Positions 43,718 to 53,486 of a stretch of DNA of 64,000 bases are shown here, piece by piece. The notes under the pieces are model-generated. The model was not told where the DNA came from. It did no database searches and saw only the letters and a program-made list of their open reading frames with translations. The stretch is from Lentzea waywayandensis (GTDB lineage: Bacteria; Actinomycetota; Actinomycetes; Mycobacteriales; Pseudonocardiaceae). The translations under genes were made by a program, and so were the position numbers. The stretch spans positions 310,001 through 374,000 of the forward strand of contig NZ_FOYL01000007.1 in NCBI RefSeq assembly GCF_900115955.1, given 5' to 3'. Each line of letters begins with the position of its first letter. The first letter of the stretch is position 1.

Positions 43718-43723
43718 TATAAT
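43718..43723 (+). promoter_or_regulatory. Consensus -10 TATAAT for the MFS exporter
   Basis: A perfect TATAAT ends nine bases before the ATG at 43733. The -35 position (CACGAC at 17-base spacing) is poor, which suggests an activator or a strong repressor-controlled promoter. It lies in the shared gap with the divergent MarR gene. Confidence 0.65.
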
Positions 43724-43732
43724 CGGACCACG

Positions 43733-44767
43733 ATGAACTGGTTCGTCACGGAGTCGCCCAGACCGGCGTGGATCGCCCGCCGGTCGTACGCGCCTTGGCT
43801 GGTCATCGCGACGGTCTGCTTCGGTGCGTTCATGGGGCAGCTCGACGCCTCGATCGTCACGCTGGCGTTCCCCGCGATGAGCGCGCACTTCCAGGCCGAC
43901 CCGGAGTGGATCTCGCTCAGTTACCTGATCACGCTCGTGGCGCTGCTCGTCCCAATGGGCAGGATCGCGGACCGGATCGGCCGCAAGATCGTCTACATCT
44001 ACGGCTTCGCGTTGTTCACCGGTGCGTCCATCGCGTGCGTGTACGCGCCGGGGTTCGACTCGCTCATCGCCGCCCGGATCGCTCAGGCCGTGGGTGCGGC
44101 GATGTTGCAGGCGAACAGCGTCGCGCTGGTCACCACGGCGGTCGCGCCGGAGCAGCGGCGCAGGGCGCTCGGGGTGCAGGCCGCGGCTCAAGCCACCGGA
44201 CTGGCGGCCGGGCCGTTGCTCGGCGGGTACCTCACGGAGAATTACGGATGGCAGGCCGTGTTCGCCATCAACGTGCCCATCGGTGTCGTCGCGATGGTCA
44301 TGGGTCACTACCTGCTGCCCCGCACGAAAACCGCGCGTGACAAGGGAAAACCGTCGTGGCAGGTCCTGCCGGGGCTGGTGGGCGTGCTGCTCACCTATGC
44401 CGCGTTGTTCGCGCCGATGACGTTGCTGCCGTTCACCATGAAACAACCCTTGGCACATATAGGACTCACGGTCGCCGCGTTGCCGCTCGGGTTCGCGATC
44501 GCGGCGACGGTGCTGAGCAGGCCGGGCATCAGGACCGGAGCGCTGATCACGGCCGTCGCGCTGATCCTGCCTGTGCCGCAGGTGATTCAGCTCGTCGTCG
44601 CGGGCGTCGGGCTCGGGATCATCGCGCCGGCCTGCACGAAACGGGTGATGGGCGCGCTGCCGGAGGGGTCGGCGGGGGTCGGGAGCGGGTTGGTCAACGT
44701 CGCGCGGGGACTCGGCACGGCACTGGGCGTCGCCGTGGCGACGCTGCTGATTCACACTTTCCAGTGA
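43733..44767 (+). CDS. MFS drug exporter, shortened DHA2-like
   Basis: A 344-residue major facilitator protein with about ten helices. Motif A is MGRIADRIGRKIVY (about residue 75), motif D1 is QLDASIVTLAFPAM and motif C is AAQATGLAAGPLLGGYL. These fit the EmrB/QacA drug:proton antiporters, which usually have 14 helices and over 450 residues; here the C-terminal helices are fewer. It may be a naturally short form. The divergent MarR gene probably represses it. Substrate unknown. Confidence 0.87.
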   Translation: MNWFVTESPRPAWIARRSYAPWLVIATVCFGAFMGQLDASIVTLAFPAMSAHFQADPEWISLSYLITLVALLVPMGRIADRIGRKIVYIYGFALFTGASIACVYAPGFDSLIAARIAQAVGAAMLQANSVALVTTAVAPEQRRRALGVQAAAQATGLAAGPLLGGYLTENYGWQAVFAINVPIGVVAMVMGHYLLPRTKTARDKGKPSWQVLPGLVGVLLTYAALFAPMTLLPFTMKQPLAHIGLTVAALPLGFAIAATVLSRPGIRTGALITAVALILPVPQVIQLVVAGVGLGIIAPACTKRVMGALPEGSAGVGSGLVNVARGLGTALGVAVATLLIHTFQ

Positions 44768-44828
44768 TAGCAGCGGTTCTGTTGGAGCAATGGGACTCAA
44801 GCGCCGCCGTACGCGTGTGGCGTCTCAG

Positions 44829-44834
44829 TAGCCT
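44829..44834 (+). promoter_or_regulatory. Candidate -10 hexamer TAGCCT, leaderless promoter
   Basis: TAGCCT ends six bases before the ATG at 44841. Confidence 0.45.
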
Positions 44835-44840
44835 GGTCAC

Positions 44841-45644
44841 ATGTCTGAACGGGTGAGCTGGGTTCCGGAAGGCGTCGACGTGGGCAGGCCGAGCGCGGCG
44901 CGCCTCTACGACTACCTGCTCGGGGGAGGGCACAACTTCGCGGCCGATCGGGCACTCGCGGAGAAGTTCCTCCAGGCCCAGCCGAACGCCCGCACGATCG
45001 CCCGGCTGAACAGGGCGTTCCTGCGCCGGGCCGTGCTGCTCATGATCGACGAGGGCATCCGCCAGTTCCTCGACCTCGGCTCCGGCATCCCGACGGTCGG
45101 CAACGTGCACGAGATCGCCCGGAAGGCCGATCCGGAGGCGCACGTCGTCTACGTGGACTTCGAGGAGGTCGCGGTCGCGCACAGCCAGCTCATCCTGGAG
45201 GGCGACCCGCGCGCGACGATCATCCAGGAGGACATGACCAGGCCCGACGCGGTGCTGCGGTCGGCGCGGCACAGCGGCCTGATCGACTTCTCGCAGCCTG
45301 TCGGGGTGCTCACGGCCGGTGTCTTCCACTTCGTGCCGCCGCAGGCAGACCCGAACTCGATCGTGGCGGCCTATCGCGACGCCGTGCCCACGGGCAGCTA
45401 CCTCGCGGTCTCGCAGTTCACGCAGGACCTCCAGCCCGAGGAGATGGCCGGGATCGTCGAGGTCATGAAGAAGAGCCAGAACCCGATGTACCCGCGCACG
45501 AAGAGCGAGATCGAGGCGCTCTTCAGCGGGTTCGAACTTCTCGAGCCCGGCATCGTGCCGACGCCGTTGTGGCGGCCGGAGGGCACGAACACCGACGATC
45601 CGGACAGGGCGGGCATCTACGCCGCCGTCGGCCGGAAGTTGTAG
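44841..45644 (+). CDS. SAM-dependent methyltransferase (Methyltransf_19 / DUF574 type)
   Basis: A 267-residue protein of the actinobacterial family once called DUF574. The opening VDVGRPSAARLYDYLLGGGHNFAADR is diagnostic. The SAM-binding loop is FLDLGSGIPTVGNVHEIAR (about residues 76-94), followed by the acidic strand VVYVDFE. Substrates are unknown, and many copies occur per Streptomyces genome. It appears to be a single-gene unit with a leaderless-type promoter. Confidence 0.9.
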   Translation: MSERVSWVPEGVDVGRPSAARLYDYLLGGGHNFAADRALAEKFLQAQPNARTIARLNRAFLRRAVLLMIDEGIRQFLDLGSGIPTVGNVHEIARKADPEAHVVYVDFEEVAVAHSQLILEGDPRATIIQEDMTRPDAVLRSARHSGLIDFSQPVGVLTAGVFHFVPPQADPNSIVAAYRDAVPTGSYLAVSQFTQDLQPEEMAGIVEVMKKSQNPMYPRTKSEIEALFSGFELLEPGIVPTPLWRPEGTNTDDPDRAGIYAAVGRKL

Positions 45645-45690
45645 TGCGCCTGTCGTTGTTGGCCGTGGGAGCGGTGAATCCGTACGCTCT

Positions 45691-47673
45691 GTGAACAGGA
45701 TGGAACTACCGGAACTCGCCGCCCGCTGGATGCACGCGCTGACTCCAACCGCGTACATCCCGCTGTCCCACGCCGAAATCGAGCAGGCGCTGCTCGACTC
45801 GCTGCGGGAACTGCCGGAGTCACCCGAATCGGTCGCCTATCGATTGGTGTCACTGCACGCGACCGGACCCGACTCGTTGCGTGCCACGATCGAGGTTCTC
45901 TCGCCCACGTTCGAACTACCCGTGCTGGCCCGCATGGCCTCCGCGTACGCCCAGGCCATGCGGATGGACGCGTTCGACCAGCAGGAGGAGATCAAGGTCG
46001 CGATCGTGCGGGCCAAACAGCGGGTCGAGCGCACGCTGATGGTCAGCCAGGCGCGGTTCCAGGAGGTGTTCGACTCCGCGGCGCTGGGCATCGCGATCAC
46101 CGACTTCACCGGCAGGTGCGTCCAGGCGAACGACGCGCTCGCCGAGATCGTGGGGCTGGAGTCGGGCGCCGACGTCAACGACCGCGACCTGCGCGAGTTC
46201 TACCACCCCGAGGACGTGGCCGCCCTGGGCGCCTCGTACCGGAAGGTGCAGGAAGGGCACATCGACAGGTTCCGCGACCAGCGCAAGCTGGTCCGCGTGG
46301 ACGGCGAACCGGTGTGGGTGTACCTCGCGGTGTCGGTGCTGCGCGACGCGGACGGCCGGCCGACGCACCACGTGACGATGGTCGAGGACATCAGCGAGCT
46401 GCACCTGTTGCAGCGCAACCTCGACCACCAGCTGCTGCACGACTCGCTCACCGGCCTGTCGAACCGCCAGCACTTCATCTCCCAGGTGGAACGGCAGCTC
46501 GACGGCCGGCCGATCACGTTGTACCACCTGGGTCTGGACGCGTTCTCGGTCGTGAACATCGGCCTCGGCCAGGAGACCGGCGACAAGCTGCTCAAGATCG
46601 TCGCGACCAGGCTGAGCAGGTTCGCCGCCGAGAAGAACGCGGTGCTGGCGCGGGTCGGCGGTGACGAGTTCGCGATCATGGTCAACGCGGACACCGTCAC
46701 GTCGACCGTCGAGGAGATCCAGGAGGTCCTCGGCGAACCGACCTTTGTGGACGATCACGGCATCGCGCTGTCGGCGAGCATCGGTGTGGTGGACCGGCCG
46801 CCGGCGTTCGTGACGGCCTCCGAGCTCATGCGCTGCGCGAACTCCGCGCTGCGCCAGGCGAAAGCGCGCGGCAAACGGCAGTGGGCGTTGCACGACCCGC
46901 ATGACGACGCCCGCCGCCGCGGCAAGTACGCGCTGGCCGCGTCGATGCCGGGGGCGTGGGAGCACGGTGAGATCGAGATCGTCTACGCGCCCGTGCACGA
47001 CCTGGAGACGAGCGAGGTGCTCGGCGCCGTCGCCCGCCTGCACTGGGACGACCTGAGCCACAACGACACCATGGCGCTCGCCGACTCGACGGGCCTGTCG
47101 CTGCCGATCGGCCGGTGGCTGCTGCGGGAGGCGTGCGCGCAGGCCGCGAGATGGGTGGAGGAGTTCGGCGACCGGGCGCCCACGCTGCACATCGCGTTGG
47201 GCGCCTTGCAGTCTCGCGACGAGGACCTGGTCGCCGACGTCAAGCGGGCGCTCGACGAGACAGGTCTGCCGCCCGAACGGCTGCGGCTCGCCCTGGACAT
47301 CTCGTCGGTGCTCGCGGGCGACGACAACGCGGTGGTGCTGCACGACAGCGGCATCGTCACGGCCCTGGACGGGTTCCACGGCGGCCACGACGAACTGGCC
47401 GTCCTGACCGAGGTGCCGGTCCGCTCGGTGATCACCCGTGCGCCCGCGCCCGACCCGGACTCCCCGCTGCACCAGGCGATGCGCGCCCTGATCGCGACCG
47501 TGCACAGCTTCGGAGTGCGGTTCGGCGTCGACGAGGTGCACACCCTCACCGACGCCGAGCACTGGAGACAGGCGGGCGCGGACGGCGTGATCGGGTTGCT
47601 GCCCGCTCTGACCGCGGAAGAGGTGACCGAACTGCTGGCTACAGCTGCTTCACCGCCGCCAGCAGCTTCGTGA
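45691..47673 (+). CDS. PAS-GGDEF protein with degenerate EAL domain
   Basis: A 660-residue cyclic-di-GMP signalling protein. An N-terminal helical region (about 1-115) precedes a PAS domain (about 120-240), a GGDEF domain (about 250-410) with intact RVGGDEFAIM near residue 320, and an EAL-like domain (about 415-650). The EAL motif itself is replaced (GAVARLHW) and other catalytic acids are missing, so phosphodiesterase activity is unlikely; it may only bind the nucleotide. In the GGDEF half the usual ND pair reads NI, so cyclase activity is uncertain too. GTG 45691 or ATG 45700 could be the start. Its 3' end overlaps pntB by 35 bp. Confidence 0.87.
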   Translation: MNRMELPELAARWMHALTPTAYIPLSHAEIEQALLDSLRELPESPESVAYRLVSLHATGPDSLRATIEVLSPTFELPVLARMASAYAQAMRMDAFDQQEEIKVAIVRAKQRVERTLMVSQARFQEVFDSAALGIAITDFTGRCVQANDALAEIVGLESGADVNDRDLREFYHPEDVAALGASYRKVQEGHIDRFRDQRKLVRVDGEPVWVYLAVSVLRDADGRPTHHVTMVEDISELHLLQRNLDHQLLHDSLTGLSNRQHFISQVERQLDGRPITLYHLGLDAFSVVNIGLGQETGDKLLKIVATRLSRFAAEKNAVLARVGGDEFAIMVNADTVTSTVEEIQEVLGEPTFVDDHGIALSASIGVVDRPPAFVTASELMRCANSALRQAKARGKRQWALHDPHDDARRRGKYALAASMPGAWEHGEIEIVYAPVHDLETSEVLGAVARLHWDDLSHNDTMALADSTGLSLPIGRWLLREACAQAARWVEEFGDRAPTLHIALGALQSRDEDLVADVKRALDETGLPPERLRLALDISSVLAGDDNAVVLHDSGIVTALDGFHGGHDELAVLTEVPVRSVITRAPAPDPDSPLHQAMRALIATVHSFGVRFGVDEVHTLTDAEHWRQAGADGVIGLLPALTAEEVTELLATAASPPPAAS

Positions 47674-48993
47674 GCGAGTCCTTCGCGTCCCCGAACAGCA
47701 GCGTCGTCTTCGGGTTGTAGAGCAGTTCGTTGTCGACGCCCGCGAACCCCGGCCGCATCGAGCGCTTCATGAACACCACGGACTTCGCGCGGTCCACGTC
47801 GAAGATCGGCATGCCGTAGATCGGGCTGGACGGCTCGTCCCGCGCGCCCGGATTCACCACGTCGTTCGCGCCGACCACCACGGCCACGTCGACCGACGTG
47901 ATGCCGGGGTTGACGTCGTCGAGCTCCTTGAGCTGCTCGTACGGCACGTCCGCCTCGGCCAGCAGCACGTTCATGTGCCCCGGCATGCGGCCCGCGACGG
48001 GATGGATCCCGTACGCGACCGAGACTCCACGCCGTTCGAGCTGCGACACGAGCTCGCGCACGGCGTGCTGCGCCTGCGCGACCGCGAGCCCGTACCCCGG
48101 GACAACGACCACGTTGTTCGCGTATCCCAGCAGGATCGCGACGTCCTCGACCGTGCCCGACTTGACCGTCCGCTGCTCTTCTCCGTGCACCGCAACGGTT
48201 GTCGCCTTGAACGCGCCGAACAGGATGTTCGTGAGCGACCGCCCCATGGCCTGCGCCATCAGCCGGGTCAGGATGGTGCCGGACGCGCCGACGAGCGTGC
48301 CCGCGACGATCAGCAGCGTGTTCGCCAGCACGTACCCGGACGCGGCGACCGCGAGGCCGGTGAACGCGTTGAGCAACGAGATCGCGATCGGCACGTCCGC
48401 GCCACCGACGGGCAGCACGAACAACACGCCCAAAGCGAGCCCGACGACCGCCAGCAACCACAGCAGGAACCCGTTCGGCACCGCTGTCGTCAAGGCGCAC
48501 AGGGCAACCGACGACACACCGGCCGCGATCGCGAGCTGCTGCCCGGCCGGCAACAGCACCGGGCGGGTCGTCATCAGCTCCTGAAGCTTGAGGAACGTGA
48601 CCACCGAACCGGAGAAGCTGACCGAGCCGATCAGCACCGTCAGCACGGTCGCGAGCCGGAACAGGAAGTCGGTGTCCGGCACCGCGAAGAACTCCGCCAG
48701 TGCCACCAGCGCCGCCGCCGCGCCACCGACTCCGTTGAACAGCGCCACCATCTGCGGGATGGCCGTCATCTTCACCGACCGCGCGGCCGGAATGCCCACC
48801 ACGACACCGAGTGCGACGGCGATCAGGATCCACAGTCCGTTGTGGACGACGCCGTGCACGTACGCGGTGATGACGGCGACCAGCATGCCGAACGCGCCGA
48901 TGAAGTTGCCGTAGCGCGCGTACTTGGGCGAGCTCAGGCCTTTCAGCGCCAGGATGAAGCACACCGACGCGACGAGGTACATCAACTGGACCG

Positions 48994-48997
<4 letters not shown>
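47639..48997 (-). CDS. pntB: NAD(P) transhydrogenase subunit beta
   Basis: A 452-residue membrane subunit with about eight helices in the first 260 residues and a cytoplasmic NADP(H)-binding domain (PGYGLAVAQAQHAV, then HPVAGRMPGHMNVLLAEA and ANDVVNP). With PntAA and PntAB it couples proton entry to hydride transfer from NADH to NADP+, supplying NADPH. The start overlaps the pntAB stop by four bases. Its 3' end runs 35 bp into the convergent GGDEF gene. Confidence 0.94.
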
Positions 48998-49256
<259 letters not shown>

Positions 49257-49260
<4 letters not shown>

Positions 49261-50363
49261 GGCAACTCCTTGCGGATCTGACCGTCGTGGGTGAGGCAGC
49301 AGCCGTCGAGCACCTCGTCGGAGAGGTCCGGCCGCACCGACCCGTCCGCGATCATCAGCTTGAGCAGGTTCAGCACGTTGCGCGAGTAGAGCTTGCTCGC
49401 GTGCACCGGCATCGACGACGGCAGGTTCAACGCGCCGTGCACGAGCACCTCGCCGACCCAGGTCTCCTGTCCCACAACGGAAGCCGCGCAGTTGCCGCCG
49501 GACTCCGCCGCCAGGTCGACCAGCACGGAACCGGGGGTCATGGCCTTGAGCATGTCGGTCGTGACGAGCACCGGGGCCTTGCGGCCGGGGATCGCGGCCG
49601 TGGTGATCACGACGTCGGACGCCGCGACGTGCTCGCCGATGAGTTCTCGTTGGCGTTCCAGGAACTCCTCGGACTGCGCGGACGCGTAGACGCCGGACTG
49701 GGTCTCCAGTTCGAGTTCGAGGAACTTCGCGCCGAGGCTGCGCACCTCCTCGCCCGCGGCCTTGCGCACGTCGTAGGCCTCCACGACGGCGCCGAGCCTG
49801 CGTGCGGTCGCGATCGCTTGCAGACCAGCCACTCCGGCCCCCAGCACCAGCACCTTCGCGGGCGGCACGGTGCCGGCGGCGGTGGTGAACATCGGCAGGA
49901 ACCGCGGCAGTCGTTCGGCGGCGACCAGGACGGCCCGATAACCGGCGACCAACGCCTGCGAGGACAGGGCGTCCGCGCTCTGGGCACGGGTGACCCGGGG
50001 CAGCAGGTCGAAGCTGAACGACGTGACGTTCCGCCGCGCATAGACCTCTAGTAGTTCCCGCTCGCCTTGGGGCTGCAGAAAACTGATGGTGACCGCGCCG
50101 GGTTTGAGCTTCTCGGCCTGGTCGATGGTCAGCGGTTGCACGGACACGACGACGTCGGATTCCGGCGTCGGGTCCTCGGGCGTCACGGTCGCCCCGGCCG
50201 CGCGGTAGGCGGCGTCGGGGGCGTGGGCATGACGCCCGGCGTTTTCTTGGACGTGCACGGTCAGTCCAGCGTCGACCAACGACGACACCGTTTCCGGTAC
50301 GCAGGCGACTCGGCGCTCGGCGGGCCGCGACTCTGCGGGGGTTCCCACTTTCACCGTACGCAC
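49257..50363 (-). CDS. pntAA: NAD(P) transhydrogenase subunit alpha part 1
   Basis: A 368-residue soluble NAD(H)-binding subunit. KVGTPAESRPAERRVACVPETV opens the domain; the dinucleotide fold is VLGAGVAGLQAIATARRLGA (about residues 170-189), and VDLAAESGGN follows. It is the first gene of the pntAA-pntAB-pntB operon, the three genes joined by four-base overlaps. The transhydrogenase provides NADPH for biosynthesis such as fatty acids. Confidence 0.94.
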
Positions 50364-50393
50364 GTTACGCGATCAAAGGTGACCTGGGCCACA

Positions 50394-51464
50394 TCACAGT
50401 TGCCAGAGCACTGCACCGGCCAGCGTCAGGCACCCCACCAGCCCAATCGCGGGTACGACGCGCTTACCGAGCGTCCACGCGCTGGCGTTGGCGATCGCGT
50501 AGTAGAGCAGCACGCAGAACGAGCTGAACACGATCGCGCGCGTGACGTCGACGGTGAGCACCAGTGCGATCGCGGCCAGTCCGGTGGCGATCTCGGCGGC
50601 GCGCAGGTCGGCCAGCAGGCCGGGTAGCCGGCGGTCGCGCGCCATCGCCAGCGCGGTCCGGCTGACCCCCAGTTGCAGCGAGAGCAACGAACCGAGAGCG
50701 GCCAGGCAGGCGGCGACCCGGATGACGGGCGCGAGCGAGGGCGACACGTCAGCGAGCGTGCTCTGGGCCAGATCGCCGCCCAGCGCGTTCAACGCCACGA
50801 GAGCCACGGTCGCGTAGACGACCAGCGTGATCGCCAACGAGATGACGACGGCGCGTGGAATCGTCCGTGCGGGTTCTCGCACCTCCTCTCCGAGGGTGGC
50901 GATGCGCGCGTAGCCGGCGAACGCGAAGAACAGCAGCGCGGCGGCGGGAAGGATTCCTGACGGCAGGAACTCCGCCGGCTGCACGGCGTCGCGAGCCGTG
51001 ACCGCGGTCGACGCCAGCACGAGCAGCACCGCGACCACGATGATCCGGGTGACCAGCGCGGACTTCTGGACACCGGTCAGGTTCAGCACGGTCAACGCCA
51101 CGATCGCCGCCACCGCAACGGATTTCGGCGCACCGGCGTAGGTGCCGACCGTCAACGCCATGGCGGCGCACGACGCCGTCTTGCCCAGCACGAACGCCCA
51201 CCCGGCCAGATCGCCCCACACACGCCCGAGGCGTTCGCGACCGTAGACGTACGTGCCGCCGGACTGCGGGTACCTGGCGGCGAGCCAGGCGCTCGACAAC
51301 GCGTTGCAGCAGGCGATCACGCCCGCCACCACCAGGCTGACGAGCAACGCGGACCCGGCCGCGGCGGCGGCCGGGGCGAACACCACGAACACACCGGCTC
51401 CGACCATGGAGCCGAGCCCCACGAAGACGGCGTCGGTCAGGCTCAGGCTCCGGGTCAGTTGCAC
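50394..51464 (-). CDS. APC family amino acid permease
   Basis: A 356-residue membrane protein with about ten to twelve helices. It has the APC opening SLTDAVFVGLGSMVGAGVFVV and the motif FFAFAGYARIATLGEEVREPARTIPRA. It is slightly short for the family. GTG 51464 lies four bases past the stop of the nitric oxide synthase gene, so the two genes are probably co-transcribed. Import of arginine, the synthase substrate, is an attractive but unproven role. Confidence 0.85.
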   Translation of the reverse strand: MQLTRSLSLTDAVFVGLGSMVGAGVFVVFAPAAAAAGSALLVSLVVAGVIACCNALSSAWLAARYPQSGGTYVYGRERLGRVWGDLAGWAFVLGKTASCAAMALTVGTYAGAPKSVAVAAIVALTVLNLTGVQKSALVTRIIVVAVLLVLASTAVTARDAVQPAEFLPSGILPAAALLFFAFAGYARIATLGEEVREPARTIPRAVVISLAITLVVYATVALVALNALGGDLAQSTLADVSPSLAPVIRVAACLAALGSLLSLQLGVSRTALAMARDRRLPGLLADLRAAEIATGLAAIALVLTVDVTRAIVFSSFCVLLYYAIANASAWTLGKRVVPAIGLVGCLTLAGAVLWQL

Positions 51465-51468
51465 CCGG

Positions 51469-52644
51469 TCAGTGTGGAACAGGGCATCCGGTCGGCTTGT
51501 CGGCGGGGAAGAAGTTCGGCAGCAGTTCACCGGAGTCGTAGTAGCGGTGGTAGACCGGCGTCACCCCGCCCGACACGGGTGGCACGATCCAGGACCAGTC
51601 GGCGGGGCAGGATCGTCCCGCGGCCTCCTCCTTCTCCAGGTGCGTCAGGAACCTCTTCGACTCGGTGTGGTGGTCGGTGATCGTCACGCCGGCCTCGCCG
51701 AACGAGTGCAGGACGGCGCGGTTGAGCTCCACGAGAGCTCGGTCGCGCCACAACGTCGCCTCCGACGACATGTCCAGGCCCATTCGCTTGGCGAGGTACG
51801 GCAGCAGGTCGTAGCGGTCGTGGTCGGCCAGGTTGCGGGCGCCGATCTCGGTGCCCATGTACCAGCCGTTGAACGGCGCCGACGGGTAGTCGATGCCGCC
51901 GATGCGCAGGCGCATGTTGCTGATGGCGGGAACGGCGTGCCACTTCACGCCGAGCGCCCCGAGCCACGGGAAGTCCGGGTGTGTCAGCGGGACCTCGAGC
52001 ACGGCGTCGGCGGGGATCTCGACGAGCGCGGGGTCGTGGCCCTTGCAGGACACCATCAGCGGCAGCACGTCGAACGGGCCGCGCGTCGCGGGTGGTTGCC
52101 AGCCGCGCTTCAACGCGAGGTCGGTGAGCGCCAGGTTCCGCGCGTCGCCGAGCACGCCGCCGTCGGTGCCGCGGTAGGCGGCGTAGCGGATGACCTGCTC
52201 GTTGATGATCTGCGGCGCGTCCATGCCCGGCTCGGCGGGGGCGAAGATCGTGATGACGGGCCGGATCTTGCCCTTGTTCGTGGCGACGCGGAGGTGCTCG
52301 ACGCAGTCCGCCGCCACGTCGGCGGGGGCCGAGACCTCGCGCTGGTCACGCACTTTCAAGCTCCGCCAGTACAGGCGGCCGATGCAGCGTGAGCTGTTGC
52401 GCCAGGCCACGCGGGCGCCGAAGGTCAGTTCGGCGGTCGTGTGGCGGTAGGTGCCGGTCGCGGCGATCTCCGCGTGCACCTCGGCCAGCCTGGCCTCGAC
52501 GGGACCGAGTTCCGGATGTTCGGCGTGGTGCTGCCGGACGAAGTCCTCAGCCTCGGAGATGTCGATCTCGCCGATGTTCTCGACCTGCGCCGGGGGAAGC
52601 GCCCTGAGGGAACGTGGCATCACATCAGTCGGGACGGGGGTCAT
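51469..52644 (-). CDS. nos: Bacterial nitric oxide synthase, oxygenase domain
   Basis: A 391-residue heme protein that oxidises L-arginine to citrulline and nitric oxide. The heme thiolate is Cys87 in WRNSSRCIGRL. The substrate-binding region FNGWYMGTEIGARNL carries the conserved Glu that holds arginine, and the pterin site lies near the C-terminal WSWIVPP. No reductase domain is fused, as usual in bacteria, so general reductases serve. A TACGGT hexamer lies eight bases before the ATG on the minus strand. In bacteria NO serves stress defence, signalling or nitration of metabolites; no nitrating P450 is adjacent. Confidence 0.95.
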   Translation of the reverse strand: MTPVPTDVMPRSLRALPPAQVENIGEIDISEAEDFVRQHHAEHPELGPVEARLAEVHAEIAATGTYRHTTAELTFGARVAWRNSSRCIGRLYWRSLKVRDQREVSAPADVAADCVEHLRVATNKGKIRPVITIFAPAEPGMDAPQIINEQVIRYAAYRGTDGGVLGDARNLALTDLALKRGWQPPATRGPFDVLPLMVSCKGHDPALVEIPADAVLEVPLTHPDFPWLGALGVKWHAVPAISNMRLRIGGIDYPSAPFNGWYMGTEIGARNLADHDRYDLLPYLAKRMGLDMSSEATLWRDRALVELNRAVLHSFGEAGVTITDHHTESKRFLTHLEKEEAAGRSCPADWSWIVPPVSGGVTPVYHRYYDSGELLPNFFPADKPTGCPVPH

Positions 52645-52826
52645 GGCGAGGCACCGTAGTTGCGCTTTCGTGGAGCGGGAACCGCCTGTCGCGTTACGCC
52701 ATCTGGATCACTTGAGCGCGTCCGATACGCACAGCGATTACTTGATACCGCAACCGGGTGACAATGGGCGCTACAAAGGGTGGTTCTCGACCGTTATCGC
52801 GCCGACATCAAACATTGACCAGTGAT

Positions 52827-53486
52827 TCACTTCACCGCTGGATTCGACCCGTTCGAGTGAACTTCACGAATGGTCCGCTCGCGCAGCCGGGTGGACGCCG
52901 CACGCGCCAGCCGATTCCACCGCACGCCGTAACCGATCGCCAGCGCGACGAGAACGACTCCGCCGCCGCGGAAGAACGCGATGTCCAGCCACGAACGGGA
53001 AACCACCTCGGAGTGGTCGGACGCGAGCACCTCGATCGCGACCTCGTGCCCGGCCGGCACCGACCGCACGGGCATCTCGCCGGCGTACGCGACACCGTCC
53101 ACTGTGTACTCGCCCGCACAGGTCCTCGTGCGGCCGCTGTACCCGCACGCCATCACTTCGGCGGTCACCGAAATCGTGGGCTGAAGTGCGAGAACCGTGT
53201 GCTGAAGCCCTATTCCGCCGATGAACCCCGCGAAGAGCACGAACAGGAACACCGGCAGCGGACCGCGTGTGTCGATGCCGTCGCCCGCCACGGCGAACTT
53301 CATCGTGCGGACCGCGGCGAACACCAGTCCCAGCACGATCGCGCTTCCGGCCAGCCACAACGTCAGCCCGGTCGGGTGCCCGCCCGCCACCGCGCCGAGC
53401 ACGGCCGTCACCAGGAACGCGACCATCAGCAGCACCATCACCGCCGTGCTCACGCGGCGGAACAACACGAGGTCCACGAACGTCAT
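52827..53486 (-). CDS. Membrane protein of unknown function
   Basis: A 219-residue protein with two helices near residues 12-55, further hydrophobic segments near 75-90 and 175-192, and a central exterior portion with two cysteines (MACGYSGRTRTCAGEYTVDG). No family is recognised. ATG 53486 overlaps the monooxygenase stop (ATGA), so it is translated after that gene and probably controlled by the same TetR regulator. Confidence 0.7.
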   Translation of the reverse strand: MTFVDLVLFRRVSTAVMVLLMVAFLVTAVLGAVAGGHPTGLTLWLAGSAIVLGLVFAAVRTMKFAVAGDGIDTRGPLPVFLFVLFAGFIGGIGLQHTVLALQPTISVTAEVMACGYSGRTRTCAGEYTVDGVAYAGEMPVRSVPAGHEVAIEVLASDHSEVVSRSWLDIAFFRGGGVVLVALAIGYGVRWNRLARAASTRLRERTIREVHSNGSNPAVK

